From NCBI GenBank assembly GCA_016808115.1, contig JAEQBH010002438.1, positions 1,178,001 through 1,242,000 of the forward strand: 64,000 bases of DNA, given 5' to 3'. This stretch comes from Tetrastigma voinierianum. Its lineage: Eukaryota; Streptophyta; Magnoliopsida; Vitales; Vitaceae. This document shows positions 1 through 11,831 of this stretch, one piece after another. Position numbers and translations under genes: made by a program. Within the stretch, counting starts at the first letter, position 1, and each line of letters begins with the position of its first letter. The notes under the pieces are model-generated. The model saw only the letters and a program-made list of their open reading frames with translations, ran no database searches and was not told the origin of the DNA.

Positions 1-103
1 ATATTTTTTTTATTTATTTATAGATTTTAATTATCGTCTCAAGCAATAAGTTAGTTATTACACACTTTAATTATTTATTAGATTTAAAATTTAAGATATG
101 TTC

Positions 104-120
104 ATATATATATATATATA

Positions 121-189
<69 letters not shown>
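104..189. repeat. AT dinucleotide microsatellite
   Basis: Almost uninterrupted AT repeat with one GA break near 122. Low-complexity DNA, probably variable in length between individuals. Confidence 0.95.
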
Positions 190-191
<2 letters not shown>

Positions 192-587
192 TTCCCACAT
201 AAAGTGTCATTTATCTATTTAGTTAAATAAGAACTTAATTTATAATAGCGAATTAGGTTTTGTTTCTAAATTCATTTGGCTACAAAATTATAATTTTTAT
301 TGTTATATGTCTCTAATTTAGCAACAATTTAGCGCACCATTGAGAATCTTTAGCAACAAATTTTAAATTTGCAATAACAAAAATTTTTGTTGAAAAATGT
401 TATTGGAGACAACAAATAAGTTATGTTTCTATAAGCTATTAGATGCGAATAATTTTTTTGTCTCAACAAATTTTCTCGACAAGAATAAAGCGACGTCCCT
501 AAAACAAAAATATTTTCATTGCAAATATGTTTTTAAACTTTTTGCAACAAAATAATTTTGTGGCTAATTATCATATTTCTTGTAGTA
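190..587. mobile_element. Right end of a probable CACTA (En/Spm-type) DNA transposon
   Basis: The stretch ends at 576-587 in TTTCTTGTAGTA, which matches the inverted CACTA terminus TTTCTTGTAGTG at 11 of 12 bases. Inside it, short repeats of the type GCAACAAA or TTTGTTG recur in both orientations (around 320, 350, 390, 460 and 540), as expected of CACTA subterminal repeats. No transposase is visible, and the left end is either outside the window or lost in the microsatellite. It is therefore a fragment or a non-autonomous copy. Confidence 0.5.
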
Positions 588-1510
588 TGACAAGCATCTT
601 AAAGGTAACAAGAATGTTAGAAGAATTTCACCTATGTGAACTTAGGGGTGGTGCCACCTCTCATGAGAGTTGAAGTTTCTCTTAAGAAAGTTCATGAATG
701 GATTGAGCACATGACCATAAAAGTGCTAGCAAGGAAAAATTTTGGACACTCGTGTGGTTAATGGAAGTGTATGTGTTGTTACCGGTTTCATTATAAAGAA
801 TAATTGGTTCAATGCTACAAGCAACCTGAGATTTCAAAAGAGCTTTGTGACAATTATACTAAGGTAAAATTCAAATCGAAAGATATTTTATTTTATGTAT
901 TTTCACTATTGTGGTTACAAAGGTTGTTTTTATTTTTAACCAAATTGGGGATTGTTATATATTTTTTCATATTGTTGGTTGAAAATAAGTATAAAAAGAA
1001 TTATACTTTTTATGATATTTTAAGTGTAAAAAGAGTTATACTTGTGATGATATTTTAAGTGTAAGAAGAGTTATATTTGTAAGCATCTAATGTGTAAAAG
1101 AAGTTACACATTCAATGGTGAATTAAGATTGTAACATTTTAGAATAACTCAAGTTTAATGGGTGGATTAAACTTATGAAATATTACAAAACTTATAGGTT
1201 GAGGAAGACTATGAGTTTGTAACATTAGAGAGTAAATCATGTTTAATGTGAGCATTAAACATATGAATAAAGTGTTAGATTGTTACAAAACTTATGAGGT
1301 TGATAAAGATCATAAGTTTGTAAATATTTATTCAAATATATGTTTAATGTGTGAATTAAACATATATTTATGTTTCAGGATGTTACAATCTCAAAATGTT
1401 AAGACAAGAAGTCTTCTTCTCTTTGTAATCACATTTTCAACCCTAAGATGTTCTATATAAGAGTTACTTTTCTTCTTTTAAAATCTTATGCAGAAAAGTA
1501 AAAGGTTTGA
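588..1510. repeat. Unassigned AT-rich repeat-bearing DNA, possibly an old LTR
   Basis: No credible gene. From 1153 a unit of about 90-100 bp is repeated (1153-1240, 1241-1341, partial 1342-1385). Each copy opens with a dyad, GTTTAATG followed by ATTAAAC. A TATATAAG box lies at 1454-1461, and the 40 bp before 1540 repeat the motif GGTTTGATCA. A TATA box followed by a short U5-like stretch suggests an LTR, but no terminal match or partner copy exists in the window. Two open stretches (804-1058 and 1239-1460) have no recognisable protein content. Confidence 0.35.
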
Positions 1511-1723
1511 TCAATCCCAAAGGTTTGATCACGGTGAGTTCGAAAAACGGAAATTCCAATCAGCTCCCGAATTCGAATAAATTCGACGTGGCGCTTAGAT
1601 TTCGCGAGACGATTCCAACGGCAAAGTCCGTTTCGTCATCCGAGATCTAGAAAAATTCCGGATTTTGACCGAAATTACCTTTTTACTCTTTTTTAGAAAA
1701 TTAAAATTTTCTGGGGTTTTACA
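1511..1723 (-). mobile_element. Element A: remnant of the 3' LTR
   Basis: On the minus strand the LTR starts with TGTAAAACCCC at 1723, directly after a purine tract. Only about 210 bp remain before the sequence changes abruptly near 1511. It matches the outer end of the LTR piece at 34928-36100 and also the start of the solo LTR at 54053. They share the segments AATTTCGGTCAAAAT and TCTAGATCTCGG or close variants. Confidence 0.75.
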
Positions 1724-1741
1724 TTCTTCTCCCCTTAAAAG
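1724..1741 (-). other. Element A: polypurine tract
   Basis: On the minus strand this reads as a purine run (AAGGGGAGAAGAA) that abuts the LTR start TGTAAAACC. This is the plus-strand priming site of reverse transcription and fixes the 3' LTR boundary. The bases just upstream encode the usual chromovirus pol tail of the type DEILLRGE. Confidence 0.75.
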
Positions 1742-1850
1742 AATTTCATCCTGAAATTCCACACAACCACATCGACTCACATACATATGCAACGTGCACT
1801 ATGTCATGAATGCAAACTAATCATTTAAGCATTTAAACGACTAAACTACA

Positions 1851-3200
1851 TACCTTCATCCCTAAACAAGAAAGGATAGGTGGCCCGCATCGTGTCCTCG
1901 TGCTCCCACGTAGCCTCCTCCACTCCATGGTGTTGCCACAACACTTTCACTAGCCTCACGGTCTTGCGTCGTAAAACCTGATCTCAGCTATCCATGATGC
2001 ACACTAGTCACTCCTCGAAGGTCTCATCTGTGTCAACCTTAATCTCTCCTTAATCCACTACATGAGCTGGATCAGGAGCGTACCTTCGGAGCATGGAGAC
2101 GTGGAATACCTTATGGACACCTGATATATTGGGCGGTAAAGCTAACCGGTACACCACTGTGCTCACCCTCTCGAGTATCTCGAAGGGCCCAATGAACCTC
2201 GGTGACATCTTTCCTCGCTTGCCGAACCTAACCACTCATCTCTTAAGCATCACCTTCAAGAAGACATGATCTCCAACCTCGAACTCTAGGGGTCGACGTC
2301 GTATATCGGCGTAGCTCTTCTGACGACTCTAAACCATGAGAAGACGCCGTCAGACAAACTCACCCTTCCTGAGGTGTTCTAATCGATCCGACCTCGCAAT
2401 GGAGCTCTCTCTCCCACTTTGGCCCAACAACAGTGATCGACATTTAATTCCCTCCAATACAATGCCTCATATGGTGCCATTTGTATTCTCACCTGATAAT
2501 TGTTGTTGTAGGCGAATTCAATTGAGGGCAAGTGCTCTTCCCAGCTACCCTTATGATCTAGGATGCATGCTCGCAACATGTCCTCTAACACCTGTATGGT
2601 CCTCTCCCGATGCACTATCCGTCCTCAGGTGGAGTTGTACTCATGGTCTGCGGTCCCAATAACCTTTGGAAACTCTTCTAAAGTGCGCTGTAAACCTCGG
2701 TCTCGCTCGACACTATGGACACCGGCACTCCATGTAGCGACAATCTCTGAATATATAACCGATGCACTCCTCCAAGCAGGAAGGTCATCCGCATGGTTAG
2801 GAAATGTGTCGACTTCGTGAGCCGGTCCACTATCACCCACACCTCGTCATACCTCCACGGCGTCCGTGGTAAGTGGGTCACAAAATCCATCGTGACGTTC
2901 TCCCACTTCCACTCAGCCACCTCCAATGGATGGAGTAGCTCGCCGGGCTTTCGTACTCACCCTTAACCTACTCGACGTGAGACATCACGAACAAAGTCCC
3001 CACGTGTCTTCTTTCATTCGCCTGCGAGTATCGCGACGAAGATCCCGGTACATCTTCGTGCCACCTGGATGCACAGCAAAACGGGAGTAGTGGAACTCCC
3101 TGAGGATCTCCTCTCTTAGATCTGTCAACTGGGGAACCACTACCCGTCCCTTATACCGAAGATTACCATATACGTGGATGGTCCAGCCCTTGTCACATGT
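1851..3200 (-). pseudogene. Element A: integrase with GPY/F and chromodomain-like tail (decayed)
   Basis: Minus-strand integrase module of a Ty3/gypsy chromovirus; in an active element it would insert the cDNA into the genome. Reading right to left: the HHCC-like N-terminal zone (about 3160-2990, REFHYSRFAVHPGGTKMYRD), the catalytic core (2926-2380, with MDFVTHLPRT, VWVIVDRLTKSTHFL and EFAYNNNYQ), the GPY/F module (2235-2050, with SPRFIGPFEILERV), and a chromodomain-like tail (about 2035-1855, with VKVLWQHHGVEEATWE). At least four frame changes interrupt it. The second half of the zinc-binding motif is damaged, reading CS where CxxC is expected. The family assignment is firm, but the gene cannot make a full enzyme. 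Confidence 0.88.
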
Positions 3201-3329
3201 ACCCGATTGTACCCGGTCCCTAATGGATACTATCTCGTCCCGTCCCCCGACTCCAAATCACTCACTAATAGAGACGGCAGCTACCGACTCCCCAACGCAC
3301 TCGAGCGCCCGGCCGTTGTACTGTAGTCC

Positions 3330-3800
3330 AAACTATCCCACGCCCAGCATCACACCCTGGAAGCTATATCACTAGTGCTCCCGTGACTCGACAGTGCATC
3401 AATCATCACATTTGCCTTACTCGTGATGGTAATGCAAAGTGAAGTCATAATTTTCAGAACTCCATCCATCTCACAAGGTTCATTGAGGTCCCGCTGCATG
3501 AAGATATACTTCAGACTTTTGTGGTCTAAGTTCATCTCAAACTACTCACCATATAAATAGTGGCGCTAAGTCTTTAAGGCTTAAGACTACAACTTCACAA
3601 CTCCATTGTCATACATTTAATTCCCGCTCATGATTCTTCAACTGCGGGAACCATAAGCTACTACCCTCCCGACCGCATCAAAAAACACATCCACCTGCCC
3701 CTTGAGGCATCACATACACCGGCGGTACCGTCCCCTTCTCCGGACTAATAAAATAGAGGCTGAAGTAAGGCTTCTTCAATTCCCGAATGCCTTCTCGTAT
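3330..3800 (-). pseudogene. Element A: RNase H domain (decayed)
   Basis: Minus-strand RNase H part of pol, which degrades the RNA of the RNA-DNA hybrid during reverse transcription. At 3535-3350 the reading is DHKSLKYIFMQRDLNEP followed later by KANVMIDALSSHG. These match the conserved DHKSLKYIF and GKANVVADALSR segments of plant chromoviruses. The first half, up to about 3800, can be followed only through frame changes. It lies between reverse transcriptase and integrase, as usual for Ty3/gypsy. Confidence 0.8.
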
Positions 3801-3851
3801 AGGTCATTCCACTGAACTCGACCTCCTTCCGGTCGGCTTTTCAGGTGCCGC

Positions 3852-4660
3852 TTAGTCGAGAGAAATCCTCAATAAACCTCCCAGTACCCGTACCAATCCC
3901 AAGAAACTCCGCGTATCTCGGCACCGACTCGGCCTCCTGCAACTCATCACGACTCCCGACCTCTCGTGGTCCACTGACACTCCTGAGGGTGACACTATGT
4001 GCCCCAAAAATCTCACCTTAGTAAGCCAAAACTCGCACTTACTAAACTTGGCGTACAACTGATGGTCTCTCAATAGCTGCAAAACAACCCTCAAATGATC
4101 CTCATGCTCCCTCTCAGACTGGGAGTAGATCAAAATGTCATCCACGAAGACTACGACAAACTTATCTATATAGGGCCGAACACCTTACGAGATCCATGAA
4201 TGTCGCGCATTCAATTCAAAGGGCATCACCGTAGAACTCAAAGTGCCCATAACGCTCCCGAACGCCGTCTTGTGGATATCTATCTCCTAACCTCAACCGC
4301 GAAAATCCAAAGGGCTGTCTATCTGAGTAGACTCCGCCCTCTCAACCGATCAAACAAGCCATCAATCCCCGCGAATGGGCAAATCGACTCGATCGTAACT
4401 CGTTCAACTATCAGTCAATACACGCTGAGTGGTCTGTCTTTCTTCTTTGAAAATATAACCAGAGCGCCCCATGGTGAAGTGCTCGGTCTAATAAATCCCC
4501 TGTCCAGTAGCTCTTGTTTCTGGACCCTGAGTTCTTGTAACTCAATTGGTGCCATCCTATGCGGAGTCATAGAGATGGGCGACATGCCAAGGTGTAACTC
4601 AATACAGAAGTCTACATCCCTCTACGGAGGTGGGTCCCTGTGAGCTCCGTCCGAAAAACG
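3852..4660 (-). pseudogene. Element A: reverse transcriptase (decayed)
   Basis: Minus-strand reverse transcriptase. The catalytic box reads VVVFVDDILIYS across about 4163-4128, with the two aspartates kept. It is followed by FSKCEFWLTKVRFLGHIVS and GVSVD (4060-3960), then a connection segment with RSFLGLV. The N-terminal fingers region (4660-4200) can be traced only in pieces because of frameshifts. The catalytic box is intact, but the reading frame is not, so no functional enzyme is expected. Confidence 0.87.
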
Positions 4661-4859
4661 GTCCCGTACTCGCACACTACTCCGAGTGCGCATCCAAGTC
4701 CGATCCCACCTTGTCCTCCGTGGTAAGGCTAGTCGCCTAACCCACCGCAACCGCCCGTACATCTGAATCAAATCATATACAAATGGGTAAAACATCGTGC
4801 TCGCCCCCGAACGTAACACAAGTACCATCCTAGTGTAGCGTAAATCTCCTACGCTATTA

Positions 4860-5120
4860 ACCAATGATGACGCGATATGTCACAACCGCCCATCCCAAGG
4901 ATGCATTGAACTCGACATGTCCATGACCCTCAGTCCACCGAGCGTAATCTCGAGATCTCTAAATGCAACCCGACATCGATCTATCACTCTAGTCCCTTGG
5001 GAAAACTCACATCAGGCCTTCCAAGAACTTCAACCTCCAAGCCCAACTCTCGCACACATGATGCAGCGATAAATGAATGCGATGCACCATAATTAAATAG
5101 CACTCTTGCCCATAGGCGAG
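4860..5120 (-). pseudogene. Element A: aspartic protease (decayed)
   Basis: On the minus strand, about 5115-5030 reads ARVLFNYGASHSFIAASCV and continues RELGLEVEVL. This matches the retropepsin of plant chromoviruses (usually LFDSGASHSFI), which cuts the polyprotein. The catalytic Asp-Ser-Gly is replaced by Asn-Tyr-Gly, so the active site is lost even where the frame is open. It lies between gag and reverse transcriptase, the expected order. Confidence 0.8.
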
Positions 5121-5399
5121 CAGCAAAACGTAATTATTATGACTCGGGCCGAGCCGACTGTTGATCTCGACTAAACAGGGCGTGATGGCGTGACACGCTC
5201 CCGAACCCCGATGTCCTGCCTACGGGCCCCATCCTCCGCTCCACCCATAACCGCTTCTTTGGCTCCATTTGTACCGAAGCACCGCAACTCCTAGGACCGA
5301 CATCGCTCCTTCCGACCATACTAGGTCGCTGAGAAATAAATTGTATCCGGGCCTCGTCCCACAACCGACCGATCAGACTGCCCCAAACCTTGGGATCCT

Positions 5400-6260
5400 T
5401 GTCTCTAGGGGCAATCCCTCCTCATATGTCCGGCCATCAGAATGAAAACATACCATCCGGCCCCGCCCGACCGCAATCCTACCCCCGTCCTCGTCTAGAT
5501 GGCGCGGTCGAACCCACGTGAACTAGAAGCCCTATACTTCTTTCCAGAACTGGAAGAAGACCGACTCTCCTTCCTCTTGCCACTAGCACCCGCATCCCGA
5601 GTGCTCCGTGCATCCTCCATCTCCGTCTCTATGGTCATGGCCATCCCAACCATAGAGTCCATTTCTTGTAGGCGGAGTCCTACAATCCCGCCCGACGGAC
5701 AACCTCAAATCGATTCTCACCCCGACCTGCTGCATTTTAGAGCACATAATCACAAGAAGCGAGCTAACTCTATGAACTGCCACATACTCTATCACAAACA
5801 TAGCTCCCTCGCTCTCAAATTTAGGAACTCCCGGGCTGCAGATACCCATAGTGGTGGGTCGAGCATTAGCCCATGAAGAGTTCATGGAACTCGCCCGAAG
5901 TCATCGCCTAAGTCTCAGAGGCCTTTAACCCATTCCCACCACACTCTGGGACTCGCCCTCTAGCCGAAACACAACTAGCTTGATTCACGCATCGTATAAG
6001 TGATATCCACGGCTCCTAACACCTTCTCAATATGTCTAACCAATGGTCCTGGCCACCATCGGATCTCCTCCCCCGTGAATATCTGAGGATGATGTGCCTC
6101 AACCTCCGGGAGGCTACTTCTGACCTCCCCATATCACCGCACTAATCAGGCAATGGCAAAGAACAGAATCCCATGGCCTCAAGAAAGGCCCGTTGATCGA
6201 AAATAGTGGTGCCCCGATTCCTTCAGGCACCTCGTGGACGACCTCTTCGTCCACATCCTC
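5400..6260 (-). pseudogene. Element A: gag (decayed)
   Basis: Minus-strand gag, the capsid protein. From 6100 leftward the reading gives GGGDPMVA, DITYTM-like pieces and VFRLEGESQ (with the conserved WWEW changed). This matches the retrotransposon gag fold of chromoviruses. A zinc-knuckle remnant, MAGHMRRDCP, is read at about 5443-5413, with its first two cysteines lost. Many stops and frame changes are present. Plus-strand open frames here (such as 5499-5876) have no family content. Confidence 0.75.
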
Positions 6261-6632
6261 GACTAGTCATCTACACATGTCAAATGGAAAGTTGAGTTGT
6301 AATGAAGTATCTCTACGGGTGTAAATACAGCCCCGAGACACTATTTACGCACCGAAAAAAAAAAATTCATGCACCACGTCAAGGCATTCATAGGTAATGC
6401 AAGATAAAAATTCCATATATTAAGTCATACACAAAAAAAAAATTTATTTTTTTGTATTTTTATTAATTTATTTATTTTATTTTATTTTATTTTATTTTGA
6501 ACAGTAATCCATTAAAAGTGTCCATGAACAGTGTTCATGAATAGCGTTCCAAACAAAGGACTCCTAAACAAGGCACTCCACGCAAATCGGGTCAGGTGCA
6601 CAACAAGCACACCCGTAACCCAACAGACGCAC
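6261..6632 (-). mobile_element. Element A: gag-proximal part of the untranslated leader
   Basis: Non-coding, with A/T-rich runs including repeated TTTTA units at 6470-6500. It aligns in order with the leader of element C (about 23210-23470): a dyad, then an AAAAT-rich tract, then the gag start. The dyad CCATGAACAGTGTTCATGA lies at 6522-6540. The leader stops at 6632, where array B is inserted, and resumes at about 18369. Confidence 0.65.
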
Positions 6633-9600
6633 CGAAGGATCCCACCCGATTAACCTCATGAACCCGAGGGGACTTCCTAGCACTCCAACGGATGATAAAC
6701 TTTTCTCAAAACAATCAATTAAAATCCACGGAGCGAACTCTTTACAATCCTTAACATACTTTTAGAAAATAATGCTAAGTGAAGTGGTAAATTTTTTTCT
6801 TTTTTTTTTTTCAAACACTTAATGCAGTAACGCCGTAGTTTCTCCGTTTGTCTACTTTCCCAAATTTACAAAAACCTTCGAAAACATTTTAAAACAATTC
6901 TAATCTTTCAATTCTCAACTTCCATTTTAGGACTCCTCGTCCACAACCCAATTAAGCACACATATACATTTATTTATTTCAATCATCAAAACAATCAAAA
7001 CTTCTTCACCCCATGCACGCTTTTATAAAAGACGGGGCTTCGAGTCTACTTAAGCCGACATCCTACGTACCTCGTCCACTGAGGATCAAAGCCCGCGTAG
7101 TTCCTTTTCAAAATATATACATATATACATATATACATATATACATGACAAAATATTCAACATATACAATATGCAAAATATATATACAATGTACCACAGG
7201 CGTCGCCCCTCGATGGCCTCGACTCACTACGCAGGGGATGCCTCTACCGTGCACCCGTCTCTCGTCCCGAAAATGTTTTTGAAACATACTGAAAAGAGCA
7301 GCCAAAGGAGCTCGTTGAGTGTACATTACTTAGACAATATTTTCAAAAGATATATCGTTAATAAATACTTATACAATTAAAAACCAATTTATGCTTTAAA
7401 CTTTCTTTCTAATGGAACCCAGAGTAAACACACCGAACAGCCTCGGTACCGACGGTGTGAGGGAGCAAGCCTCAATCCGGGGCCATAACTACTACGTCGC
7501 GGGAGAAACTCACGCCTTGCATAGGGTTCCGGGCCATAGCACCTTATCAAGTGTAAGGATATTACGCTTAAAAATCTATTTCCTCCTCGCTTAGTAACCT
7601 ATAACTATTCCCAAATCCTTACACGTTTAAGGTATTGCAAATATATCGTCATAATATATGGGGTTAGGGTAACCACGCAAAACATTTCTTCAAAATACAT
7701 TTATAAATCCATTTAAATCTTTACTTTTATCATTAAAACACATATGCATTCTTTACACATTTTTAAACTATAATGCCTAACATATGCATACATATTTAAT
7801 ATACATATATAAACATTTACATTAAACTTTTCATTTTAACATTAAAAAATCTTTCACTTTTAAAATTCAATTTTCAAAATCGCTTTACACTCACCTCTTT
7901 GTTTCTAAACTTGAGCAATAACTCCACCACTTACCCGCCTTTGCTTTTAGCCTACACACTCAACGAATACGGCAACGATTAATCATCACAGATAGCTGTG
8001 AAACTTAACGCATTTCACACGCAAGTCACTTTAGGGTCACACAACATTCCATATAAAGCCAAATTAACCAATTTACCTCGAAAGCACTAAAAACCCCAAC
8101 AAAAAACCACTCATTTTGGCAACCTTTTTCCAACAATACTCTATGGACTTTATTACCCAAAAACTATTCAAAAGGTCTTCAAAAATTATGAAACTCTCCA
8201 GATCCGTCCTTTATATATCCAATGACATCTCTTTAAATTTTCAATTTAAAATTCCTTCTCTAAAGCCCTCAACCACATAACACAAGTTACAACATGTTTT
8301 TGATGCCAATTTGGTTAACTCACTGAATCACCTACTGCTATCCTTGGATTTCTGGGATCTGAACTCATAAATTAGGAAATTTTTTTCTTCACTCATTTGA
8401 AGCTATGGTTCTAAGGTTTCTCTCCCAATTGGAATCACCCAATTTTGGATCACCAAAACTCAAGTTATTGTATTTGCATCTAGGATTACTCAAATTGACA
8501 GAACAGAATCTGCACATATCTACCTTTGGAAAATTTATGGGCACTTTGGGGTTACAATTTGCTTGCACTTCCTTCAGATAACTTATTCCCCTAGAAGTCT
8601 ATTTTACCCAGAATTTTGAATCACTCAATTTGGATGAGTGAAACTCCACTTATGACCAAAACACTACAACCATACCCAAAACAGAACATAATCATGAGCT
8701 ACACGAGCTCACATTTCAGTCCGTATTTGGGAGCCTTATAGCTACAATTTGCTCTTGGTCCCTTCTATACATTTTTAGCCCTATCTCTTATGGTTCTTTA
8801 CCAATTGGAATCAATTGATTTGGATGATTATAACTTAATCTATATCCAAAACAAGAACAGGGGTTTTTACAAAAATTTTGACAGCATTCCCTTTAAAAAC
8901 CCAACATTCTCTTTTTTACAACTATTCCATAATACCTCAAAAACCAAATGAAATCTAACTCAAAACAACTCCACAACACTTGAATTGGTGATTTGAAATT
9001 CATACCACAAAACCCTAGTTGAAAATCTTATGAATTCAACCAAAGGTTCACCAATTCTTCTAGAAACCATATAAATACGACGCGATTCCATGTTTATTTT
9101 ACACTCAATCGGGGTTTTACTACAAAATTAATAAAATCTGCAGGCCAGTGATATCTTCCAAAACCCTAGACAAAGGAAAATAATTCTCCAAACCAAAACC
9201 TTAGGAATCCAAAAAACACCTATACCCAAGAGATAAAACATACTTTGGTTTGGCCTTCTCACTCTCTCTCCTTCTTCTTCCTCTTCTTCCTCCTCTTCCT
9301 CTCCTCGCTTCTTTTCTCTCCTCTCTCAAAACGCGAGCCCTTGCTTTCTTTGTGGACAAAATGAGTTTGGCTTGCTTATTCACTACATTTGTAATCTCAT
9401 TTATACCTTGTTCGCCATTAAGTCCTTCATCCTTTTAATTTTGCAAATCAACTATTTTATTTCACTTTTGGGCATCCTTATCTTCACATTATAACTTCCA
9501 TATCATTTTTTTTATACCTTAATTGAAAAAGGGTCCTTGATCACTTTAATATTGCAAGACAACTCTTGTTATTTCTATTATGGCCCATCTCTACTCATTT

Positions 9601-9723
9601 AATGATTTTCATATCCTTTATGGCAATTACACTTTTACCCTTGTTTTAGTACCACAATTCCGGGTTCCATAAATTTATCATTTCATATTTTCATCCTTAT
9701 TAATAACTCCCAAAAATATTACA
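6633..9723 (-). mobile_element. Array B: left LTR (B1)
   Basis: About 3.09 kb, matching 14587-17769 along its whole length in the same orientation, with many 1-6 bp indels. On the minus strand it starts TGTAATATT at 9723 and ends near 6633, where the expected terminal TG on the plus strand reads CG. It includes a CT-rich block at 9252-9320 and the (ATAC)-rich stretch 7110-7160. Open frames inside (7013-7282, 9250-9438 and others) are not protein-like. It is the 3' LTR of the B internal region. Confidence 0.85.
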
Positions 9724-10900
9724 GTTCACTTATGTTCTTATACGCCCCCACAAAGAGCATGTATCGCACACTTTCTGATCGATACATAAAAATCCTCCTT
9801 TAGACATTATTCTCGAAATGAATAAACTAAACTCCAAAAGAAAGGGAAGGAAAATAATTTCATTCGAAAATAATTGAGGGTAATCGACAATAAGATCCGA
9901 GCCTCCGCTCCCAAGTAGCTTCTCTCTATCAGATGATTCCTCCATACCTTCACTACCGAATAGTCTTGTTGCGCAGAACTTGCCTCATGGTCGAGGATCT
10001 CGCACTGGCTCTTCAGATGTCAGCTCCCTTGTATTTCCACTGGTTGCTCTGTCATCACATGTGAAGGGTCCGGTATGTACTTTCATGAGCATAGAAACAT
10101 GGAAACATCGTGAACGCGACGGTGCTCGATGGCAACTCCAATCGATATGCCACCTCCCACCCTCTCAACAATCTCGTGTGGTCCAATATACCTTGGACTC
10201 AATCCTTCAGCTTCCAAATCTTAGTACGCCCCTTCCATGGGAAATCCTCAAAATACCATACCCCTACCGAACTCTAGGTCCTACATGCATTATTCGTATA
10301 ACTTTTCTCTGTCTGCCTTGTGTAATTTTCAGTCTATCCCTTATAACCTTGACCTTATCACAAGTCACTTGACACTGACCTACTAATTTCTTCACCTACT
10401 CATCCCAAATGTGACCGGGAGTTCGACATTTCCATTCATAAAGAGCCTCATAAGGGGCCATACCAATACCGTCTCGATAACTCGCTTATTGTATGCAAAC
10501 CCATCAGGGGTGGGACGGTGTCCCACCTCCCTCTAAACTCCATAACACATGCCCTAAGCATATCCTCTAAAGTCTCGTATAGCCTCGCATTGGCCATCCG
10601 TCTGCGGATGAAAAGCCGCATCAAATGTAGCGCTTAGTGCCAAGGGCATTCTGCAACCGCCAAAACCGTGAGGTAAACCTGGGACTGGTTCAAACAATGG
10701 AAACCGCGTACTCATGCACCCGATAATCTCTAACGATAATTGGGCCAACTTATCCAAGGAATCACTATTCCTGATAGGTAGGAAATGGGCTAATTTCGTC
10801 AGTCTGTCCACAATCACCCATATCGTATCGTGACCACTCCGGCAACGTGGAAGTCCTACCACAAAATCCATAGTGACTTCCCATTTCCACTGGTGGGATC
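9724..10900 (-). pseudogene. Element B: integrase with chromodomain-like tail (decayed)
   Basis: Minus-strand integrase. The core lies at 10871-10430, with MDFVVGLPR, GHDTIWVIVDRLTKLAHFLP and AFHPQTDGQ. The chromodomain-like tail (about 10060-9840) carries an EIL-D-type segment, VKVWRNH and a terminal DLIVDYPQLFSNE. This is the standard C-terminus of Tekay/Del-like chromovirus pol. Its family differs from A and C, both by LTR sequence and by protein. Frame changes occur every 50-150 bases. The LTR begins about 110 bp after the end of pol. Confidence 0.85.
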
Positions 10901-11199
10901 GGGAGGATCAGACAGTCCCGGCAGCTTCGATGTTCAAGCTTTCAATTGCCGACATGTGAGACATCCGAGACTAACTCGCAATATCCCTCTTCATACCCTT
11001 CCACCAGTAGGGGTGTTCCTTAGAGTATGATACATCTGCGCTTCCCTGATGCATAAAGATAAGCGAGGAACGGGCTTCCTCCATAATCTCTCCTCACATC
11101 ACCTACATCCGTACACACAACCTCTCGTCCCATGACCACTCGCATCATCCTCTCAATGATAAATCTCCCGCTAGTCTGCACTCTACTTCACCTCTCAAC

Positions 11200-11830
11200 T
11201 TCACTATCCGCGGATCCCGAACTGGCCTCTTAATCCCGTCTTATCAATCAGCTGTGATTTACATGAAATGTGGCTAACAAAGGTTCTCCAATCCGCTGGC
11301 CTAGCCTCACACCCAAGGACCTCACCCTATGAGTCGAGAAGATTCACGCCCTCAAGTGCGATATGGAACCTATGGGTCTCCTACTAAGAGATTCATAATT
11401 AATGCTCGCTTTCCGTGATGATATTCAATGGTACATTCATAATCCTTGATCGCCTCAATCCATCTCCTCCTGGTCTCATGCTCCGCCTTCTATGTAAACA
11501 GATACCGCAAGCTTTTATGATCCGTAAAACTTACAGGCACTCCATATAAGTACGCTCCATATCCGCAAGGCAAATACTACGGTCGCGAAGGCTCAAGGTC
11601 ATGTGTAGGATAATTCCGCTCATGCTTCTTCAATCGCCAGAAGCATATGCAATCACCTTGTCATTCTGCATTAACACACAACCTAGGCCTTGCCTAGAGG
11701 CATCACAATACACCGCAGCCATCCCGGGCTCGATGGAAGTGTAAGCACCGGAAACAGGTCAATCTCCCTCGGGCCATCAAACTCATGACAAGCCTCTCCC
11801 GACCATAAAAACGGTTCCTCTTTCTCACAA
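11200..11830 (-). pseudogene. Element B: RNase H domain (decayed)
   Basis: On the minus strand, about 11460-11395 reads IKDYECTIEYHHGKRALI, matching the conserved chromovirus segment IKDYDCTIEYHPGKANVV near the end of RNase H. The preceding part, about 11700-11470, keeps short matches such as a DHKSL-type stretch near 11530. It lies between reverse transcriptase and integrase, and no continuous frame remains. Confidence 0.7.
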
Positions 11831-11831
11831 T

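Noticed and set aside
7110..7165. ATAC/ATAT-rich stretch as a promoter TATA region
   Set aside because: It is inside LTR B1 and repeated at the same place in B2 (15090-15125). It is a simple-sequence tract of the LTR with no gene downstream in either copy.
9250..9438. Leu/Ser-rich 62-codon frame resembling a signal peptide
   Set aside because: It is produced by a CT-rich tract inside LTR B1. The same tract in LTR B2 (17284-17360) gives a different frame.
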